Assembly (NCBI RefSeq): GCF_001458355.1
Contig: NZ_CYSA01000024.1
Span: 1-62,038 of the forward strand
Origin: Thalassovita gelatinovora
Lineage (GTDB): Bacteria > Pseudomonadota > Alphaproteobacteria > Rhodobacterales > Rhodobacteraceae
Direction: 5' to 3'
Length of the DNA stretch: 62,038 nucleotides
A program made the translations under genes and the position numbers. The notes under the pieces are model-generated. The model was not told the DNA's origin. It did no database searches and was given only the letters and a program-made list of their open reading frames with translations. Positions 44,157-54,997 of the stretch are shown here, in pieces; position 1 is the first letter of the stretch; each line of letters opens with the position of its first letter.

Positions 44157-45491
44157 TCACCAGTTATCCCGGAACCATTTCACTGCACGTTTCAGCGACC
44201 GCGCCGGGTACCGATCCACCGGCAGGTCGAAATCCCACCATTCGTCCTGCGGATGGGCGGCGAACAGGCACATGCCGACGGCGCTGGCAAATCCCGGCCC
44301 GGTGGCGGCCTGAGGCAATCCGTGCACCCGCAAAGGTCGGCCCAGCCGCACCTGTTGCCCCAGGATCTTGCTGGCCAACCCGTCAAGGCCGGGGATCTGG
44401 CTGCCGCCGCCGGTCAACACGATTTGCTGGCTAGGCAGATGTTCGAACCCGGCCGCGTCCAGCCGCGCGCGGACCTCTTCCAGAATTTCTTCGACCCGGG
44501 GGCGCATGATGCCGATCAGTTCGGCCCGGCTGACAGAGCGCCGGTCATGTTCCCAATCACCAGTATCGCCGCCGATTTCGATCATTTCGCGGTCATCCAT
44601 GCCGGTTGCCACCACACCGCCATAGAAGGTCTTGATCCGTTCGGCGGTGTTATACGGCACCGACAGGCCCATCGAAATATCGCTGGTCACGTGATCGCCG
44701 CCCATGCGCACGCTGTCGGCATAGATCATGTGTTTCTTCATGAAAATCGATAGGCTGGTGGCGCCGCCACCCAAATCGATACAGGCTGCGCCAAGTTCCT
44801 GTTCATCCTCGACCAGCGCTGAAATGCCCGACACATAGGCCGAACTGGCGATCCCGGCCAATTCCATGTCGCACCGCTTGACGCAATGGGCCAGATTTTG
44901 CACTGCCGCCGCATCGATGGTCAGCATATGCATGTCGGTAGACAGCGTATTGCCCATCTGCCCGCGCGGATCGGCCAGACCCGAGCGGTGATCGAGCGCG
45001 AAATTCACCGGCTGGGCGTGCAGCACTTCGCGCCCCACACCGTAATCGGGCACATCGCAGGCCGACAGCACCCGGCTGATATCCTGTTCCGATACGATCT
45101 GTTCGGCGACTTCGACCTGACCGGCAAGCCCGTAGCTGCGCGGTTCGGCCCCAGCAAAACAGGCGATCACGTGATCGACCCGAATATTGGCCATCTTCTG
45201 CGCCGCCTGAAGCGCGGTGCGGATCGCCCGTTCGGTTTCCTGCATCGCGCAGATTTCACCGAATTTGACACCGCGCGACCGGGTCGTCGCCGCCCCGATC
45301 ACCCGGAACCCGGCCTGCCCCGCCAAGGGACCGATCCCGTCATTTTCAAAGCCATGTTCGGCCCCGTCGAAACGCAGCACAAGGCAGGATATTTTCGAAC
45401 TGCCCACATCCAGAATGGCGACAACACCCCGCTGCATCGCCGCCTTGCGCATTGTCCGCATCGCCCGTTGGGATTCATAAAGTTCTATCAT
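44157..45491 (-). CDS. ftsA: Cell division protein FtsA
   Basis: The 444-residue product is an actin-fold ATPase: phosphate-1 motif AILDVGSSKISCLVLR near residue 27, the SHS2-type inserted domain, phosphate-2 motif CIDLGGGATSLSIF, and adenosine motif IVLTGGGSQIPGLDGLA. The C-terminus ends in an amphipathic basic segment (LKRAVKWFRDNW) that should anchor it to the membrane. It tethers FtsZ and recruits late division proteins. It starts 4 bases after the ftsQ stop. Confidence 0.97.
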   Translation of the reverse strand: MIELYESQRAMRTMRKAAMQRGVVAILDVGSSKISCLVLRFDGAEHGFENDGIGPLAGQAGFRVIGAATTRSRGVKFGEICAMQETERAIRTALQAAQKMANIRVDHVIACFAGAEPRSYGLAGQVEVAEQIVSEQDISRVLSACDVPDYGVGREVLHAQPVNFALDHRSGLADPRGQMGNTLSTDMHMLTIDAAAVQNLAHCVKRCDMELAGIASSAYVSGISALVEDEQELGAACIDLGGGATSLSIFMKKHMIYADSVRMGGDHVTSDISMGLSVPYNTAERIKTFYGGVVATGMDDREMIEIGGDTGDWEHDRRSVSRAELIGIMRPRVEEILEEVRARLDAAGFEHLPSQQIVLTGGGSQIPGLDGLASKILGQQVRLGRPLRVHGLPQAATGPGFASAVGMCLFAAHPQDEWWDFDLPVDRYPARSLKRAVKWFRDNW

Positions 45492-45495
45492 GCCG

Positions 45496-46359
45496 TCAGT
45501 CCTTGAAACCGATCTTGTTAATGCGCCACCACTGCTCGACGGCGGCTTCGTTCATTCTGATTGTCGGGCGCGACCCGATCCGCATATCGACCTGTGCCAG
45601 ATCGCGGGCCATGACCTCTTGCGCCTGATGCAAGGCGATGACCCGGTCCAATGCCTGTACCGGTTTGTCCTCGGGCAGCAGAATGCGCTGATCGCGGTCC
45701 AGCACCAAATCCCAGCGCCGTTCGCCCATCCGAACCAATCCACGCATGCGCGACCGCAGCGGCCCAGCCGCCGCGATCAGTGCCAAGGCTTCGGGAACCG
45801 CCCGATCCGCGCCTTCGCCTGCGATCAAGGGCAAATCCGCGTGACTTCCCCGGCTTACCGCCTGTCCGACATAAAACCCGTTTTCATCCAGCAGCGCCAA
45901 GCCGTTTTCGTCCCGCCACAGGATTACCGGCAACCGTTCGATCACATCGACCTGCAACACCCCGCCCGGACGCACCCGCACGCTGACATCCTTGACGGCG
46001 GGCAATTCGGCAATGGTTTGACGCATCCCGCCCAGATCAAGATCGAAAGAACTGATCGGGAAATCTATCGGTATGATTTCACGAATATCTTCGGCCACGC
46101 TGGTGCCCGCCCCGTCGATTGCCATCAGCTTGACCATGAATTCCGGCCGGGTTTCGATTTCATTGCGAATATCGCTGACCCACAACCGGAACGCATCGCG
46201 ATTGCCTTCTTGAGCGAAATAGATCGACGTTGCCGCGAACACCGCCGCCATTGGCAGCCCGACCCGAAGCAAAAGCCGAAACAGCGGCGTCAGCATCAGC
46301 CGCTGCATCCGGTAGGACCACCGCGACGGTGCTGGATCTGGACGGGTCACCGATTGCAT
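45496..46359 (-). CDS. ftsQ: Cell division protein FtsQ
   Basis: The 287-residue product has a short cytoplasmic N-terminus, one transmembrane helix (about 33-50), a POTRA domain (about 80-150; [33 protein letters not shown]) and the FtsQ beta domain ([22 protein letters not shown]). It links cytoplasmic and periplasmic division proteins. GGAGGACGCTTC precedes the ATG at 46359, which overlaps the end of ddl by 13 bases. Longer in-frame starts upstream lie inside ddl. Confidence 0.94.
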   Translation of the reverse strand: MQSVTRPDPAPSRWSYRMQRLMLTPLFRLLLRVGLPMAAVFAATSIYFAQEGNRDAFRLWVSDIRNEIETRPEFMVKLMAIDGAGTSVAEDIREIIPIDFPISSFDLDLGGMRQTIAELPAVKDVSVRVRPGGVLQVDVIERLPVILWRDENGLALLDENGFYVGQAVSRGSHADLPLIAGEGADRAVPEALALIAAAGPLRSRMRGLVRMGERRWDLVLDRDQRILLPEDKPVQALDRVIALHQAQEVMARDLAQVDMRIGSRPTIRMNEAAVEQWWRINKIGFKD

Positions 46360-47261
46360 GAAGCGTCCTCCACCAACCAGCGGCACAACGCGCCGAAACT
46401 TAATCCTACTGCCTGCGCCTGTTCCGGGCTGAGCGAGGTCGGTGTCATCCCCGGCTGGGTGTTGGTTTCCAGAAGATACAGCCCCTCCAGACCGCGGGCT
46501 TCGTCCCAACGGAAATCGGTGCGGCTGAAGCCCCGGCATCCCAGCGCCTGATGCGCACGCAAGGCGTAATCGAGACAGGCGTCGAAAATGTCCTGTGGCA
46601 GGTCGGCCGGCACCACGTGGCGCGATCCTCCGGTCGAATATTTGGCATGATAATCATACCAACCTTCGGAATAGATATCGGTGACGGTCAGCGCCCGGTC
46701 GCCCATCACCGTCACAGTCATTTCACGGCCCGGCACATATTCTTCGACCATGACGATATCGGGCATGTCTTCGGACAGGTGCGGTGGGCTGTTGGCCGCC
46801 TCTTGCACGATATAGACACCGACGCTGGACCCTTCGTTATAGGGTTTGACGACATAGGGGGGCGCCATCACATGGCGCGCCTCGACTTCGGCCTTGGTGG
46901 CCAGCTGGCTGGGCACCACCGGCAAGCCAGCGGCGCGGTAAACCTGTTTGCTGCGTTCCTTGTCCATCGCCAAAGCCGACGCCAGAACGCCGGAATGAGT
47001 ATAGGGAAGGCCCATCCATTCCAGTATACCCTGCACACAGCCATCTTCGCCCCAACGACCGTGGAGCGCATTGAAAACGACATTCGGCTTGAGATCGGCA
47101 AGACGCATAGGCAGATCGCGGCCCGCATCGACCTCGACCACTTCAAAACCTTCATCCCGGAGCGCCGCGGCGCATTCGCGCCCGCTTGTCAACGATACCT
47201 CGCGTTCAGCCGAGGGGCCGCCCATCAATACCGCCACTACCGGGTTTGCCCTGCTCGACAT
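46347..47261 (-). CDS. ddl: D-alanine--D-alanine ligase
   Basis: The 304-residue product has the Ddl pattern: [17 protein letters not shown] near the N-terminus, [33 protein letters not shown] (ATP-grasp) and the C-terminal [20 protein letters not shown]. It makes the D-Ala-D-Ala dipeptide for peptidoglycan. The ATG at 47261 gives the usual length; an in-frame ATG at 47285 would add eight residues. It lies between murB and ftsQ as usual for the group. Confidence 0.96.
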   Translation of the reverse strand: MSSRANPVVAVLMGGPSAEREVSLTSGRECAAALRDEGFEVVEVDAGRDLPMRLADLKPNVVFNALHGRWGEDGCVQGILEWMGLPYTHSGVLASALAMDKERSKQVYRAAGLPVVPSQLATKAEVEARHVMAPPYVVKPYNEGSSVGVYIVQEAANSPPHLSEDMPDIVMVEEYVPGREMTVTVMGDRALTVTDIYSEGWYDYHAKYSTGGSRHVVPADLPQDIFDACLDYALRAHQALGCRGFSRTDFRWDEARGLEGLYLLETNTQPGMTPTSLSPEQAQAVGLSFGALCRWLVEDASCNR

Positions 47262-47360
47262 ACCCACACTGTGCCTCAATTGCATGACCGCTTGAGCGGT
47301 CTTTATTGCTTAATGTATGGACCTGTTTCGGTCCTGCCTGTTTGCGCCTTTCAGCGGCGC

Positions 47361-48290
47361 TTATTCCGGGGTCGGTTCACCGACCCGCATGATTTCCCAC
47401 TCTAGCGTGATCCCGCTGTTTTCGTAAACCTTTTTTCGCACATCTTCGCCCAAACCTTCGAGATCGGCCGCCGAAGCATCACCGGTGTTGATCAGGAAAT
47501 TCGAATGTTTTTGGCTCATTTGCGCCCCGCCACGACGGGCGCCGCGCATCCCGGCTTCGTCGATGACCTTCCAGGCCTTGAGGTCATGAACATCATCGGT
47601 GCGCCCCGTGCTGGAAAATCCGGCGGGGTTGCGGAAGGTACTGCCGGCGCTGCGGTCCTTGGTCGGTTGCGTTTCGTCACGCTTTTTCAGTTGTGCGTTC
47701 ATTCTATCGGCCAACACCTGCGGGTCGCCCGATGGGGCCTTGAACGTCGCGTCGACCAGAACCCAACCTTCGGGCAGGTCGGTTTGTCGGTACTGGAACT
47801 TCATTTCGTCCGGGCCCAGTTCAACCAGATCACCCTGACGGGTCACCGCGCGGGCCGAAACGAACGCATCCGCCGTATAAGATCCATAGCAGCCCGCATT
47901 CATCCGCACCGCGCCGCCGATACTGCCTGGAATGGTACGCAAGAAGGTCAGGTCCAACCCCGCCTCGGCCGCTTTTTTCGCCACATGAGCATCAAGCGCG
48001 GCAACACCGGCGGTCACCAAGGCACCGTCGATCTGAATACTGTTGAACCCCCGCCCCAGCCGGATCACCGCGGCCCTGAGACCGCCATCACGCACGATCA
48101 GGTTGCTGCCCACCCCGATCGGGAAAACCGGCACGTCACCGGAAAGCGCGCGCAGAAAATCCTGCAAATCCGCGATATCGGCGGGCTGAAACAGCACATC
48201 GGCTGGCCCGCCCACGCGCAACCATGTCAGATCCGACAGCGGTTTGCCTTCGGTCAGCCGTCCGCGTACCTGCGGCAAGTTCTGGATCAT
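47361..48290 (-). CDS. murB: UDP-N-acetylenolpyruvoylglucosamine reductase
   Basis: The 309-residue product is a type I MurB: FAD domain with [15 protein letters not shown] and [12 protein letters not shown], then [17 protein letters not shown], and the catalytic region [12 protein letters not shown] (Ser) and a C-terminal Glu in the [12 protein letters not shown] segment. It reduces enolpyruvyl-UDP-GlcNAc to UDP-MurNAc with NADPH. It lies 78 bases after the DUF2484 gene in the dcw cluster. Confidence 0.96.
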   Translation of the reverse strand: MIQNLPQVRGRLTEGKPLSDLTWLRVGGPADVLFQPADIADLQDFLRALSGDVPVFPIGVGSNLIVRDGGLRAAVIRLGRGFNSIQIDGALVTAGVAALDAHVAKKAAEAGLDLTFLRTIPGSIGGAVRMNAGCYGSYTADAFVSARAVTRQGDLVELGPDEMKFQYRQTDLPEGWVLVDATFKAPSGDPQVLADRMNAQLKKRDETQPTKDRSAGSTFRNPAGFSSTGRTDDVHDLKAWKVIDEAGMRGARRGGAQMSQKHSNFLINTGDASAADLEGLGEDVRKKVYENSGITLEWEIMRVGEPTPE

Positions 48291-48368
48291 CTTCGCGCCC
48301 TCGTTTCGGTCTAACGCGTCTTAACGGCAAAACCCGACAGGGGCAAACGGCTCTGGCACACGTGGTCC

Positions 48369-48620
48369 CTATTCGCACCCAATCTTCCGCTTGACCCAAC
48401 GACCCAGATAAATCACTGGCCAGCGCAGTACCGACATTGCGGCGGCCAGGAATATTAGCCCCGCCCATGGCCCGTGCTGATAGATCAGGTAGATCAAGAT
48501 CGGAACGCCCAGCGCGATCAGCGCATAGGCCTGCGGCCAGTGATTGCGCTTGCTGGGAAACATCCCCACAACATTGACCAGCACCAGCCAACCACAGGCA
48601 AGCACAAGCGACAGGCTCAT
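48369..48620 (-). CDS. DUF2484 family small membrane protein
   Basis: The 83-residue product has about two to three transmembrane helices ([53 protein letters not shown]) and a basic tail (GRWVKRKIGCE). A small DUF2484 protein sits between murC and murB in many Rhodobacteraceae, and this matches in size, position and sequence type. Its ATG overlaps the stop of the upstream permease gene as ATGA (48617-48620). Function unknown; the constant linkage suggests a role near the cell-wall machinery. Confidence 0.85.
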   Translation of the reverse strand: MSLSLVLACGWLVLVNVVGMFPSKRNHWPQAYALIALGVPILIYLIYQHGPWAGLIFLAAAMSVLRWPVIYLGRWVKRKIGCE

Positions 48621-49810
48621 CCGAACCGTCCCACCAACGAGGCGGCAAAGGCAGCGATACAGCTCAGAACTCCAAGCCATGGCATCCACGCCGGCACTTT
48701 GAATTCGGCGTCGGGATGTTTGCGCTTCACCCCGATCAATGCGGCGTTCACGATGGCGAACACCACCAACAATGCCAGCGTCGACCCTTCGGCCAGAACC
48801 GCAACAGGCAAGGTCAGCGCCGCCCCGATCGTCGCCGCGCCGATCAGAACCGTGCCCAGCACCGGTGTACCCAAATGCGGGCTGGTGCGCCGGAACATGG
48901 CCAGCCAGAGCGACCGTTTGCCCAAACCGTAAAGCACCCGGCTGGCCATGACGATCTGCGCCAGAACGCCGTTCAGCGCCGCCGCGACCGCAATCGCGCT
49001 GAGAAACGCTGCCGACCGGCCTGCCCCGGCTTCCCAAACCAATGCCAGCGGACGATCTGACACCGCCAGCAGATCGCGCGGTACCGCGCGGATCGCGGCC
49101 AGTGACACAAGCGCATAAAGCAGTGCCGTCACCGCCAGCGCCGTAAGGATCGCAATCGGCATGGTGCGCACGGGGCTGCGGGTTTCTTCGGCCACATTGA
49201 CGATGTCATCAAATCCAATGAACGCGAAAAAGGCGAAAATCGTGGCCAAAGCGATCCCGCTCCATTCCGGCGAAGGCAAAGGCAGATGGTAATCGGCGAC
49301 GGGTGCTGCGCTGAACCCGGCCCAGATCACCATGCCCAACCCGGCAATTTCGATCACTGTCAGGACTGCGGCAAAGCTTAGGCTTTCCAACACACCGATC
49401 AGCGCCACGATGGTCAGCAATACGCCCAGACCGACAACGCCCCAGACAAACGGAATATCGACCAGCGCCAGTAAATAACCAACCCCGCCGCGCAGCACAG
49501 CAGCGGCAGCAACGGTGCCGACACCGACATTGATCAACCCGACCACCACGGCCAGCCAATGCAGCCCCAGCCCCTTTTCAATATAGGCGGAATCACCCGC
49601 TGCTTCGGGAATGCGGGCCGAAAGTTCGGCAAAGGACAACGCCGAAGGGATCGCGACCAGACCGGCCAGCACGAAGGCCAGCGGTGCCCACATGCCCGCC
49701 GCCCCCACCGCAGCCCCGGTCAGCACGTAAATGCCCGCCCCGACCATGATACCGATACCATAAAGCGTCAGGACAACCGGACCGATCCGCCGCTTGAGCG
49801 CTTCAGCCAT
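48617..49810 (-). CDS. APC-family amino acid permease
   Basis: The 397-residue product has about eleven to twelve transmembrane helices. The N-terminal [15 protein letters not shown] (helix 1 unwound Gly-rich loop) and [20 protein letters not shown] (helix 6) are typical of the amino acid-polyamine-organocation superfamily. Substrate is unknown. Its start overlaps the murC stop (ATGGCTGA, 49803-49810) and its stop overlaps the DUF2484 start, so it is translationally embedded in the cell-wall operon. No ATG further upstream is credible because it would lie within murC. Confidence 0.9.
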   Translation of the reverse strand: MAEALKRRIGPVVLTLYGIGIMVGAGIYVLTGAAVGAAGMWAPLAFVLAGLVAIPSALSFAELSARIPEAAGDSAYIEKGLGLHWLAVVVGLINVGVGTVAAAAVLRGGVGYLLALVDIPFVWGVVGLGVLLTIVALIGVLESLSFAAVLTVIEIAGLGMVIWAGFSAAPVADYHLPLPSPEWSGIALATIFAFFAFIGFDDIVNVAEETRSPVRTMPIAILTALAVTALLYALVSLAAIRAVPRDLLAVSDRPLALVWEAGAGRSAAFLSAIAVAAALNGVLAQIVMASRVLYGLGKRSLWLAMFRRTSPHLGTPVLGTVLIGAATIGAALTLPVAVLAEGSTLALLVVFAIVNAALIGVKRKHPDAEFKVPAWMPWLGVLSCIAAFAASLVGRFG

Positions 49811-51203
49811 TGCGCAGACGCTCCGGCAATCGGTTGGCCCAGGCGCTGATCGTGCCGGCCCCAAGGCAGACGACCATGTCTCCCGGTTGGGTCTGTTCGC
49901 GCACCATCGTTTCCAGATCGTCTTCGGACCGGATCGCGCGGGCATGGCGGTGACCATGGCGGATCAGACCGGCAACCAGATCGTCACGCGATGCGCCTTC
50001 AATCGGATCTTCACCAGCGGCAAAGACTTCGGCAATGCCAACCACGTCGGCTTCGTTGAAACAGCTGCAAAAATCGTCGAACAGTGAATGCAGCCGGGAA
50101 TAGCGATGCGGCTGATGCACCGCGATCACCCGGCCTTCGGTGGCCTGACGGGCGGCTTTCAGCACGGCGGCGATTTCCACCGGGTGATGGCCGTAATCGT
50201 CGATGATGGTAACACCATCCACTTCGCCCACCTTGGTGAAGCGGCGGTTGACGCCGCCGAAACTGGCCAAGGCGTCGCGGATCTGATCGGCGGTCATGCC
50301 CAGATGCAACGCCACCGCCACTGCGGCCAGCGCGTTCGATACGTTATGATCGCCGGGCATCGGCAGGGTACAATTTTCGATGATCCGATCATCGGCTTGA
50401 AGCGCGATGTCGAAATGCGCCACGCCCGCCCTGTAGGTCAGATTGATCGCGCGCACATCGGCTTGCGCGTTGAAGCCGAAGGTGGTGACGCGGCGGTCGG
50501 TGATCTTGCCCACCAAAGCCTGCACTTCGGGGTGATCGGTGCAGCACACGGCCAGCCCGTAAAACGGGATGTTTGACACGAAATCGAGAAAACCCTGACG
50601 CAGGTTTTCGATCGTGCCCCAATGTTCCATATGTTCGGGGTCGATATTGGTGACGATGGCAATGGTCGCGGGCAACCGGTTGAAGGTGCCGTCGCTTTCA
50701 TCGGCTTCGACCACCATCCAGTCAGACGCCCCCACCCGTGCATTCGATCCATAGGCGTGGATGATGCCGCCATTGATCACCGTCGGGTCGATCCCGCCGC
50801 CATCCAGCAGCGCCGCCACCATGGTGGTGGTGGTGGTTTTCCCATGGGTTCCGGCCACGGCGACGTTGGACTTCAACCGCATCAGTTCAGCCAGCATTTC
50901 AGCCCGGCGCACCACCGGCAGACCCATGCGGCGGGCTTCGTCCAGTTCCGGGTTGCCCGGCTTGATGGCGGATGAAATCACCACCACCTCTGCACCTTCC
51001 AAGTTCTCGGCCCGTTGGCCTTCGAAAACCTTCGCCCCCATCCCGGCCAGACGTTCGGTGATTTTCGAAGTTTTCAGATCGCTGCCCTGCACCGCGTAGC
51101 CGTGATCGATCAGGACTTCGGCAATCCCCGACATGCCGATGCCGCCAATGCCCACGAAATGGATCGGTCCGATATCGACGGGAAGTTTGGTTGCCCCATT
51201 CAT
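49803..51203 (-). CDS. murC: UDP-N-acetylmuramate--L-alanine ligase
   Basis: The 466-residue product has the Mur ligase pattern: Rossmann loop [16 protein letters not shown] (16-31), ATP-binding [10 protein letters not shown] (118-127), the EADESDGTF segment near 165, and the C-terminal [10 protein letters not shown] and HQPHRYSRL motifs. It adds L-Ala to UDP-MurNAc. Its start overlaps the murG stop by 4 bases. Length is normal. Confidence 0.97.
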   Translation of the reverse strand: MNGATKLPVDIGPIHFVGIGGIGMSGIAEVLIDHGYAVQGSDLKTSKITERLAGMGAKVFEGQRAENLEGAEVVVISSAIKPGNPELDEARRMGLPVVRRAEMLAELMRLKSNVAVAGTHGKTTTTTMVAALLDGGGIDPTVINGGIIHAYGSNARVGASDWMVVEADESDGTFNRLPATIAIVTNIDPEHMEHWGTIENLRQGFLDFVSNIPFYGLAVCCTDHPEVQALVGKITDRRVTTFGFNAQADVRAINLTYRAGVAHFDIALQADDRIIENCTLPMPGDHNVSNALAAVAVALHLGMTADQIRDALASFGGVNRRFTKVGEVDGVTIIDDYGHHPVEIAAVLKAARQATEGRVIAVHQPHRYSRLHSLFDDFCSCFNEADVVGIAEVFAAGEDPIEGASRDDLVAGLIRHGHRHARAIRSEDDLETMVREQTQPGDMVVCLGAGTISAWANRLPERLRNG

Positions 51204-52297
51204 GTCTTGCCTTTCTCTGCCAGCGCCTCGACCATTTCGCTCAGCTCTTGCGCCGCGTCGGGTTTGCCGCGCGACAATGCGGCCTGGGCCATCATCGATG
51301 CACCGCGCGGATTGGTCAGCACCGTGGTTATCTGCTCTGCCAGCGCGGCAACATCAAGCCGGTTTTCCGGGATCAGGATCGCGGCCCCGGCATCGACCAG
51401 CCCACGCGCATTGGCACTTTGATGATCTGCCGTTGCGGCAGCATAGGGGATCAGGATCGACGGTCGTCCGATCACACTGATATCGGCAACGCTGGACGCA
51501 CCGGCCCGCGAAATCACCAGTTGTGCTTCGCTCATCCGGCGGGGCACATCGTGGAAAAACGGCTGCACATCGGCATCAATGTCATGATCGGCATAAAACC
51601 GGGCGACGCGGTCACCGTCTTCGTCGCGGGCCTGATGGGCAACGCGAATATTTGCCAGCAATTCTTCGGGCAGCGCCGCGATTGCAGCGGGCACCATATC
51701 GGACAGGATGCGCGCGCCCTGACTGCCACCGATCACCAGGATCGACATCGGATAATCCCCCGGCGTGATATAACCCGCTCCCGCCCGTTCCAGCACAGAC
51801 GCCCGCACCGGGTTGCCGACATGATGTCCCTCGATGCCTTCGGGCAGCGTGGTCGGCCATGTGCCACAGGCAATCAGATCGACGCGCTTGGAGAAGATCT
51901 TGTTGACCCGGCCCAGAACGCCGTTTTGTTCGTGGATCATGCGCGGCAGACGCAACAGAACCGCAGCGCCCAGCGCCGGGATCGACGGATAGCCGCCAAA
52001 ACCCACCACAACCGCTGGTCGGTCGCGCATCATCCGCAGAGTCATGCCAACGACACCGCCCAGAATGCGAAACGGCACCAAAGCCTTGGCCAACAGGCCG
52101 CCACGAGCGAAGGTGGCGCTTGAAACCTGTTCGATTTCCACCGAATGCGGAAACCCGCCAGTATAGCGCGCACCGCGCGCATCGGTGGACAGCTTCACCC
52201 GCCACCCTTTACGCAGCATGACCTCGGCCAGCGCTTGGGCGGGAAACATATGCCCGCCGGTGCCGCCAGCGGCAATAACAAGAAGCGGAGCGGTCAT
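51200..52297 (-). CDS. murG: Undecaprenyldiphospho-muramoylpentapeptide beta-N-acetylglucosaminyltransferase
   Basis: The 365-residue product has the MurG glycine loops [18 protein letters not shown] (N-terminal) and [16 protein letters not shown] (C-terminal domain), plus the acceptor segment GGYPSIPA and [11 protein letters not shown]. It makes lipid II from lipid I at the inner face of the membrane. It is coupled to murC by an ATGA overlap and lies 100 bases beyond ftsW. Confidence 0.97.
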   Translation of the reverse strand: MTAPLLVIAAGGTGGHMFPAQALAEVMLRKGWRVKLSTDARGARYTGGFPHSVEIEQVSSATFARGGLLAKALVPFRILGGVVGMTLRMMRDRPAVVVGFGGYPSIPALGAAVLLRLPRMIHEQNGVLGRVNKIFSKRVDLIACGTWPTTLPEGIEGHHVGNPVRASVLERAGAGYITPGDYPMSILVIGGSQGARILSDMVPAAIAALPEELLANIRVAHQARDEDGDRVARFYADHDIDADVQPFFHDVPRRMSEAQLVISRAGASSVADISVIGRPSILIPYAAATADHQSANARGLVDAGAAILIPENRLDVAALAEQITTVLTNPRGASMMAQAALSRGKPDAAQELSEMVEALAEKGKT

Positions 52298-52397
52298 TGA
52301 GGCCTCCTAGCCGACCCCATGGGGCCGGAAAATTTGCAATTTCCCGTGGCGTTTCCTGATAAAGAAAACGTTTCGGCAAGGAAACCGGTGGATCGCA

Positions 52398-53564
52398 TCA
52401 CCGCAAGCGTCCGCGCAGAATATCGCCGATTTCCCCCTGAGGGCGGCTGCGGGTAAAGGCCAGCAGCATCCCCACCGCGATCCCGCCCGCGATCAAGGAG
52501 GAGCCGCCATAGCTGACAAAGGGCAATGTCATTCCCTTGGCCGGCAGCAGCCGCACCGCCACCCCCATATTGACCAATGCCTGCACGCAGAACATCGCCG
52601 CCAACCCGGTTCCAGCCAGCCGGATGAACGGGTCGCGTTCCTTTACCAACCGGTAGAACGACCGCAACACGATCAGGGCAAAAAGCCCGATGATGAACAG
52701 CACCAGAATCAGCCCGTATTCTTCCGCCGCCACCGCGATGATGAAATCTGTATGCGCATCGGGCAGCGACCATTTCACCTGACCTTCGCCAACGCCAACC
52801 CCGAAGAAGCCGCCTTCGCGGATCGCGTTGGTGGCATAACCCAACTGCGTCGTGGGATCGATATCGGGATTAAGAAAGCCGTCGATCCGGCGCGCGAAAT
52901 GTTCCGAATTATTGTAGGCAAAGCTGCCCGCCAGCACCACCATCCCGGCCATGCCGACCAGCAGCAGCATCGGCGCACCGGCGACGAAATACATTACCCC
53001 CCAGCCGAACAGGATCAGCGATGCCTGACCGAAATCGGGTTGCAGCGCCAACACGAAGACAATGAAAATGGTCAGCACAAAGGACCACATCCGCCCCGGT
53101 GGGCCGTTGATTTCCTGCGACGCGGCCAACAACCACGCCGCCACCACCACGAAGCCGGGTTTGAGAAATTCCGACGGTTGCACGCTGGCAAAACCCAGCG
53201 AATACCAGCGCACCGCGCCTTTGCCGAAATCGGTCCCGAAAAGCGGCAGCGCCAGCACCGCAATAAACGACAGGATGAAGCCCATCACCGCCAGACGTCG
53301 CACCAGTATTGGCGACATCATCGAGGTGAGAAACATCGCGGTCAGCGCCATCCCGCCGAAAAACGCTTGTTTTTGCACATAATGGAACGGCGCAAAGCCG
53401 TTCTTTTCCGCCAGCGGCGGCGACGCCGCAAACCCCAAAAGAAGCCCGACCCCGAACAGGATCAGAATGCAGGACATCGTCCATTTGTCGATTGTCCGCC
53501 ACCATTTTGGAAGAACCGGTTCCACGTCCCGTAAAGGGGTGGAACCATGCACCATTGCCGTCAT
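52398..53564 (-). CDS. ftsW: SEDS-family peptidoglycan glycosyltransferase FtsW
   Basis: The 388-residue product has about ten transmembrane helices and SEDS signatures: SLGFASVQPSEFLKPGFV (with the conserved Gln-Pro-Ser-Glu), PDAHTDFIIAVAAEEYG (Asp of the catalytic loop) and the C-terminal LLPAKGMTLPFVSYGGSSL. Its place next to murG shows it is FtsW rather than RodA. It polymerises septal glycan with FtsI. It is the first gene of this mur/fts run; murD, mraY, murE, murF and ftsI are not in the window. Confidence 0.95.
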   Translation of the reverse strand: MTAMVHGSTPLRDVEPVLPKWWRTIDKWTMSCILILFGVGLLLGFAASPPLAEKNGFAPFHYVQKQAFFGGMALTAMFLTSMMSPILVRRLAVMGFILSFIAVLALPLFGTDFGKGAVRWYSLGFASVQPSEFLKPGFVVVAAWLLAASQEINGPPGRMWSFVLTIFIVFVLALQPDFGQASLILFGWGVMYFVAGAPMLLLVGMAGMVVLAGSFAYNNSEHFARRIDGFLNPDIDPTTQLGYATNAIREGGFFGVGVGEGQVKWSLPDAHTDFIIAVAAEEYGLILVLFIIGLFALIVLRSFYRLVKERDPFIRLAGTGLAAMFCVQALVNMGVAVRLLPAKGMTLPFVSYGGSSLIAGGIAVGMLLAFTRSRPQGEIGDILRGRLR

Positions 53565-53712
53565 GGGTTACCGCCGTATCTGCCTCAACTTCGCCCCGTT
53601 TTCGGGGTCTCGATTGCAGTTTAGCGCGAATGCGATTCGCTGACCAGCTTTTTGAATGCCCGATTGCACCGTGCCCTTGTCAAAAGCGATGGTTTCGGGC
53701 AGGCCCGCAGCC

Positions 53713-54894
53713 ATGCAATTCGAAACGATCATTCTGGGTGCCGGGGCTGCCGGCATGATGTGCGCCATTCATGCCGGGCGCGATGTGTTGCTGCTGGACC
53801 ATGCCAAGGCACCGGGGGAAAAGATCCGCATCTCGGGCGGCGGGCGCTGCAATTTCACCAATATGCATGCCGGGCCTGCAAATTTTCTCAGCCAGAATCC
53901 GCATTTCGCCAAATCGGCGCTGGCGCGGTACACCCAGTGGGATTTTCTTGATCTTGTCGGTCGTCACGGCATCGACTGGCACGAAAAAACACTGGGGCAA
54001 CTGTTTTGCGATGACAGCGCCAAACAGATCGTGGCGATGCTACTGGATGAAATGACCCAAGCGGGGGCAACGATGTGGCTGCAAACCACGATTGCCTCGG
54101 TGGACAAGACTGAAACCGGGTTCCGGTTGGTCATCGAAAGCGACGGCAGGCGCAAAACCGTTGACTGCCGCCATCTGGTGATCGCGACCGGGGGCAAATC
54201 CATCCCCAAGATGGGGGCCACCGGCTTGGCCTATGACATCGCGCGACAATTCGGCCTGACATTGACCGATATCCGCCCGGCGCTGGTGCCGCTGACCTTT
54301 CCCGATGGGCGTTTTACCGGGCTGGCGGGGGTTGCTCTGCCGGTGCGGGTCAGTTGCAACGCCACCCGCTTCGACGAAGCGATGCTGTTCACCCATCGCG
54401 GTTTGTCCGGCCCGGCGATCCTGCAAATTTCGTCCTATTGGCGCGAAGGCGATACGATCCGGGTCAACCTGTTCCCCAATTCCGACCCGTTCGAGGCGCT
54501 GCGGGCGCAAAGACAACAGGCCGGGCGCAAGAACCTGTCGACGGTTCTGGCGCAGATGCTGCCGTCGCGTCTTGCGGATTACCTGACCCGGGAATGGCAA
54601 ATCGCAGGCAATCTCGGCGATCAAAGCGACGCAGCGCTTGGCGCGTTATGCGACCGGCTGACCGGGTGGGATCTGACCCCGACCGGATCAGAAGGCTATC
54701 GCACCGCCGAAGTGACGCTGGGGGGGATCGATACCGATGGGCTGTCGTCCAAAACGATGATGTCCAAGACGGTGCCGGGGCTCTATTTCATTGGGGAATG
54801 CGTCGATGTGACCGGCTGGCTTGGCGGGTTCAATTTCCAATGGGCCTGGTCGTCGGGATTTGCCGCCGGATCGGCGATTGCCGCGCAGGGGTGA
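53713..54894 (+). CDS. BaiN/HI0933-family NAD(P)/FAD-dependent oxidoreductase
   Basis: The 393-residue product has an N-terminal FAD dinucleotide-binding loop (IILGAGAAGMMCAIHAG, about 6-22), the family hallmark KIRISGGGRCNFTN, the GGKSIPKMGATG segment near 160, and a C-terminal FAD-contacting motif GLYFIGECVDVTGWLGGFNFQWAWSSG. It is a cytoplasmic flavoprotein of the HI0933/BaiN group with no firmly known substrate in proteobacteria. The ATG at 53713 gives the conserved start. It is transcribed away from ftsW and is monocistronic. Confidence 0.9.
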   Translation: MQFETIILGAGAAGMMCAIHAGRDVLLLDHAKAPGEKIRISGGGRCNFTNMHAGPANFLSQNPHFAKSALARYTQWDFLDLVGRHGIDWHEKTLGQLFCDDSAKQIVAMLLDEMTQAGATMWLQTTIASVDKTETGFRLVIESDGRRKTVDCRHLVIATGGKSIPKMGATGLAYDIARQFGLTLTDIRPALVPLTFPDGRFTGLAGVALPVRVSCNATRFDEAMLFTHRGLSGPAILQISSYWREGDTIRVNLFPNSDPFEALRAQRQQAGRKNLSTVLAQMLPSRLADYLTREWQIAGNLGDQSDAALGALCDRLTGWDLTPTGSEGYRTAEVTLGGIDTDGLSSKTMMSKTVPGLYFIGECVDVTGWLGGFNFQWAWSSGFAAGSAIAAQG

Positions 54895-54947
54895 GAGCCG
54901 AGGCAAAACCGGCCCGGACCACTGACATCACAAACCCCGTGAATGCA

Positions 54948-54972
54948 AAACCCCGCCACAAGGGCGGGGTTT
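54948..54972. terminator. Bidirectional terminator between the BaiN-like gene and yqeY
   Basis: Arms AAACCCCGCC (54948-54957) and GGCGGGGTTT (54963-54972) with a 5-base loop, lying between two convergent genes. T-tracts are short on both sides. Confidence 0.75.
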
Positions 54973-54997
54973 CGAATTCATGTTTGACGGGGTGATG

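Noticed and set aside
47286-47301. Hairpin GACCGC-TTGA-GCGGTC between murB and ddl
   Set aside because: The T-rich tail is on the plus strand, where no gene ends; on the coding strand it is a short stem without U-tract, so no role could be argued.
48311-48324. CTAA-N6-TTAA upstream of murB, considered as a CtrA site
   Set aside because: The first half is CTAA and the spacing is 6 instead of 7, so it fails the TTAA-N7-TTAA rule.
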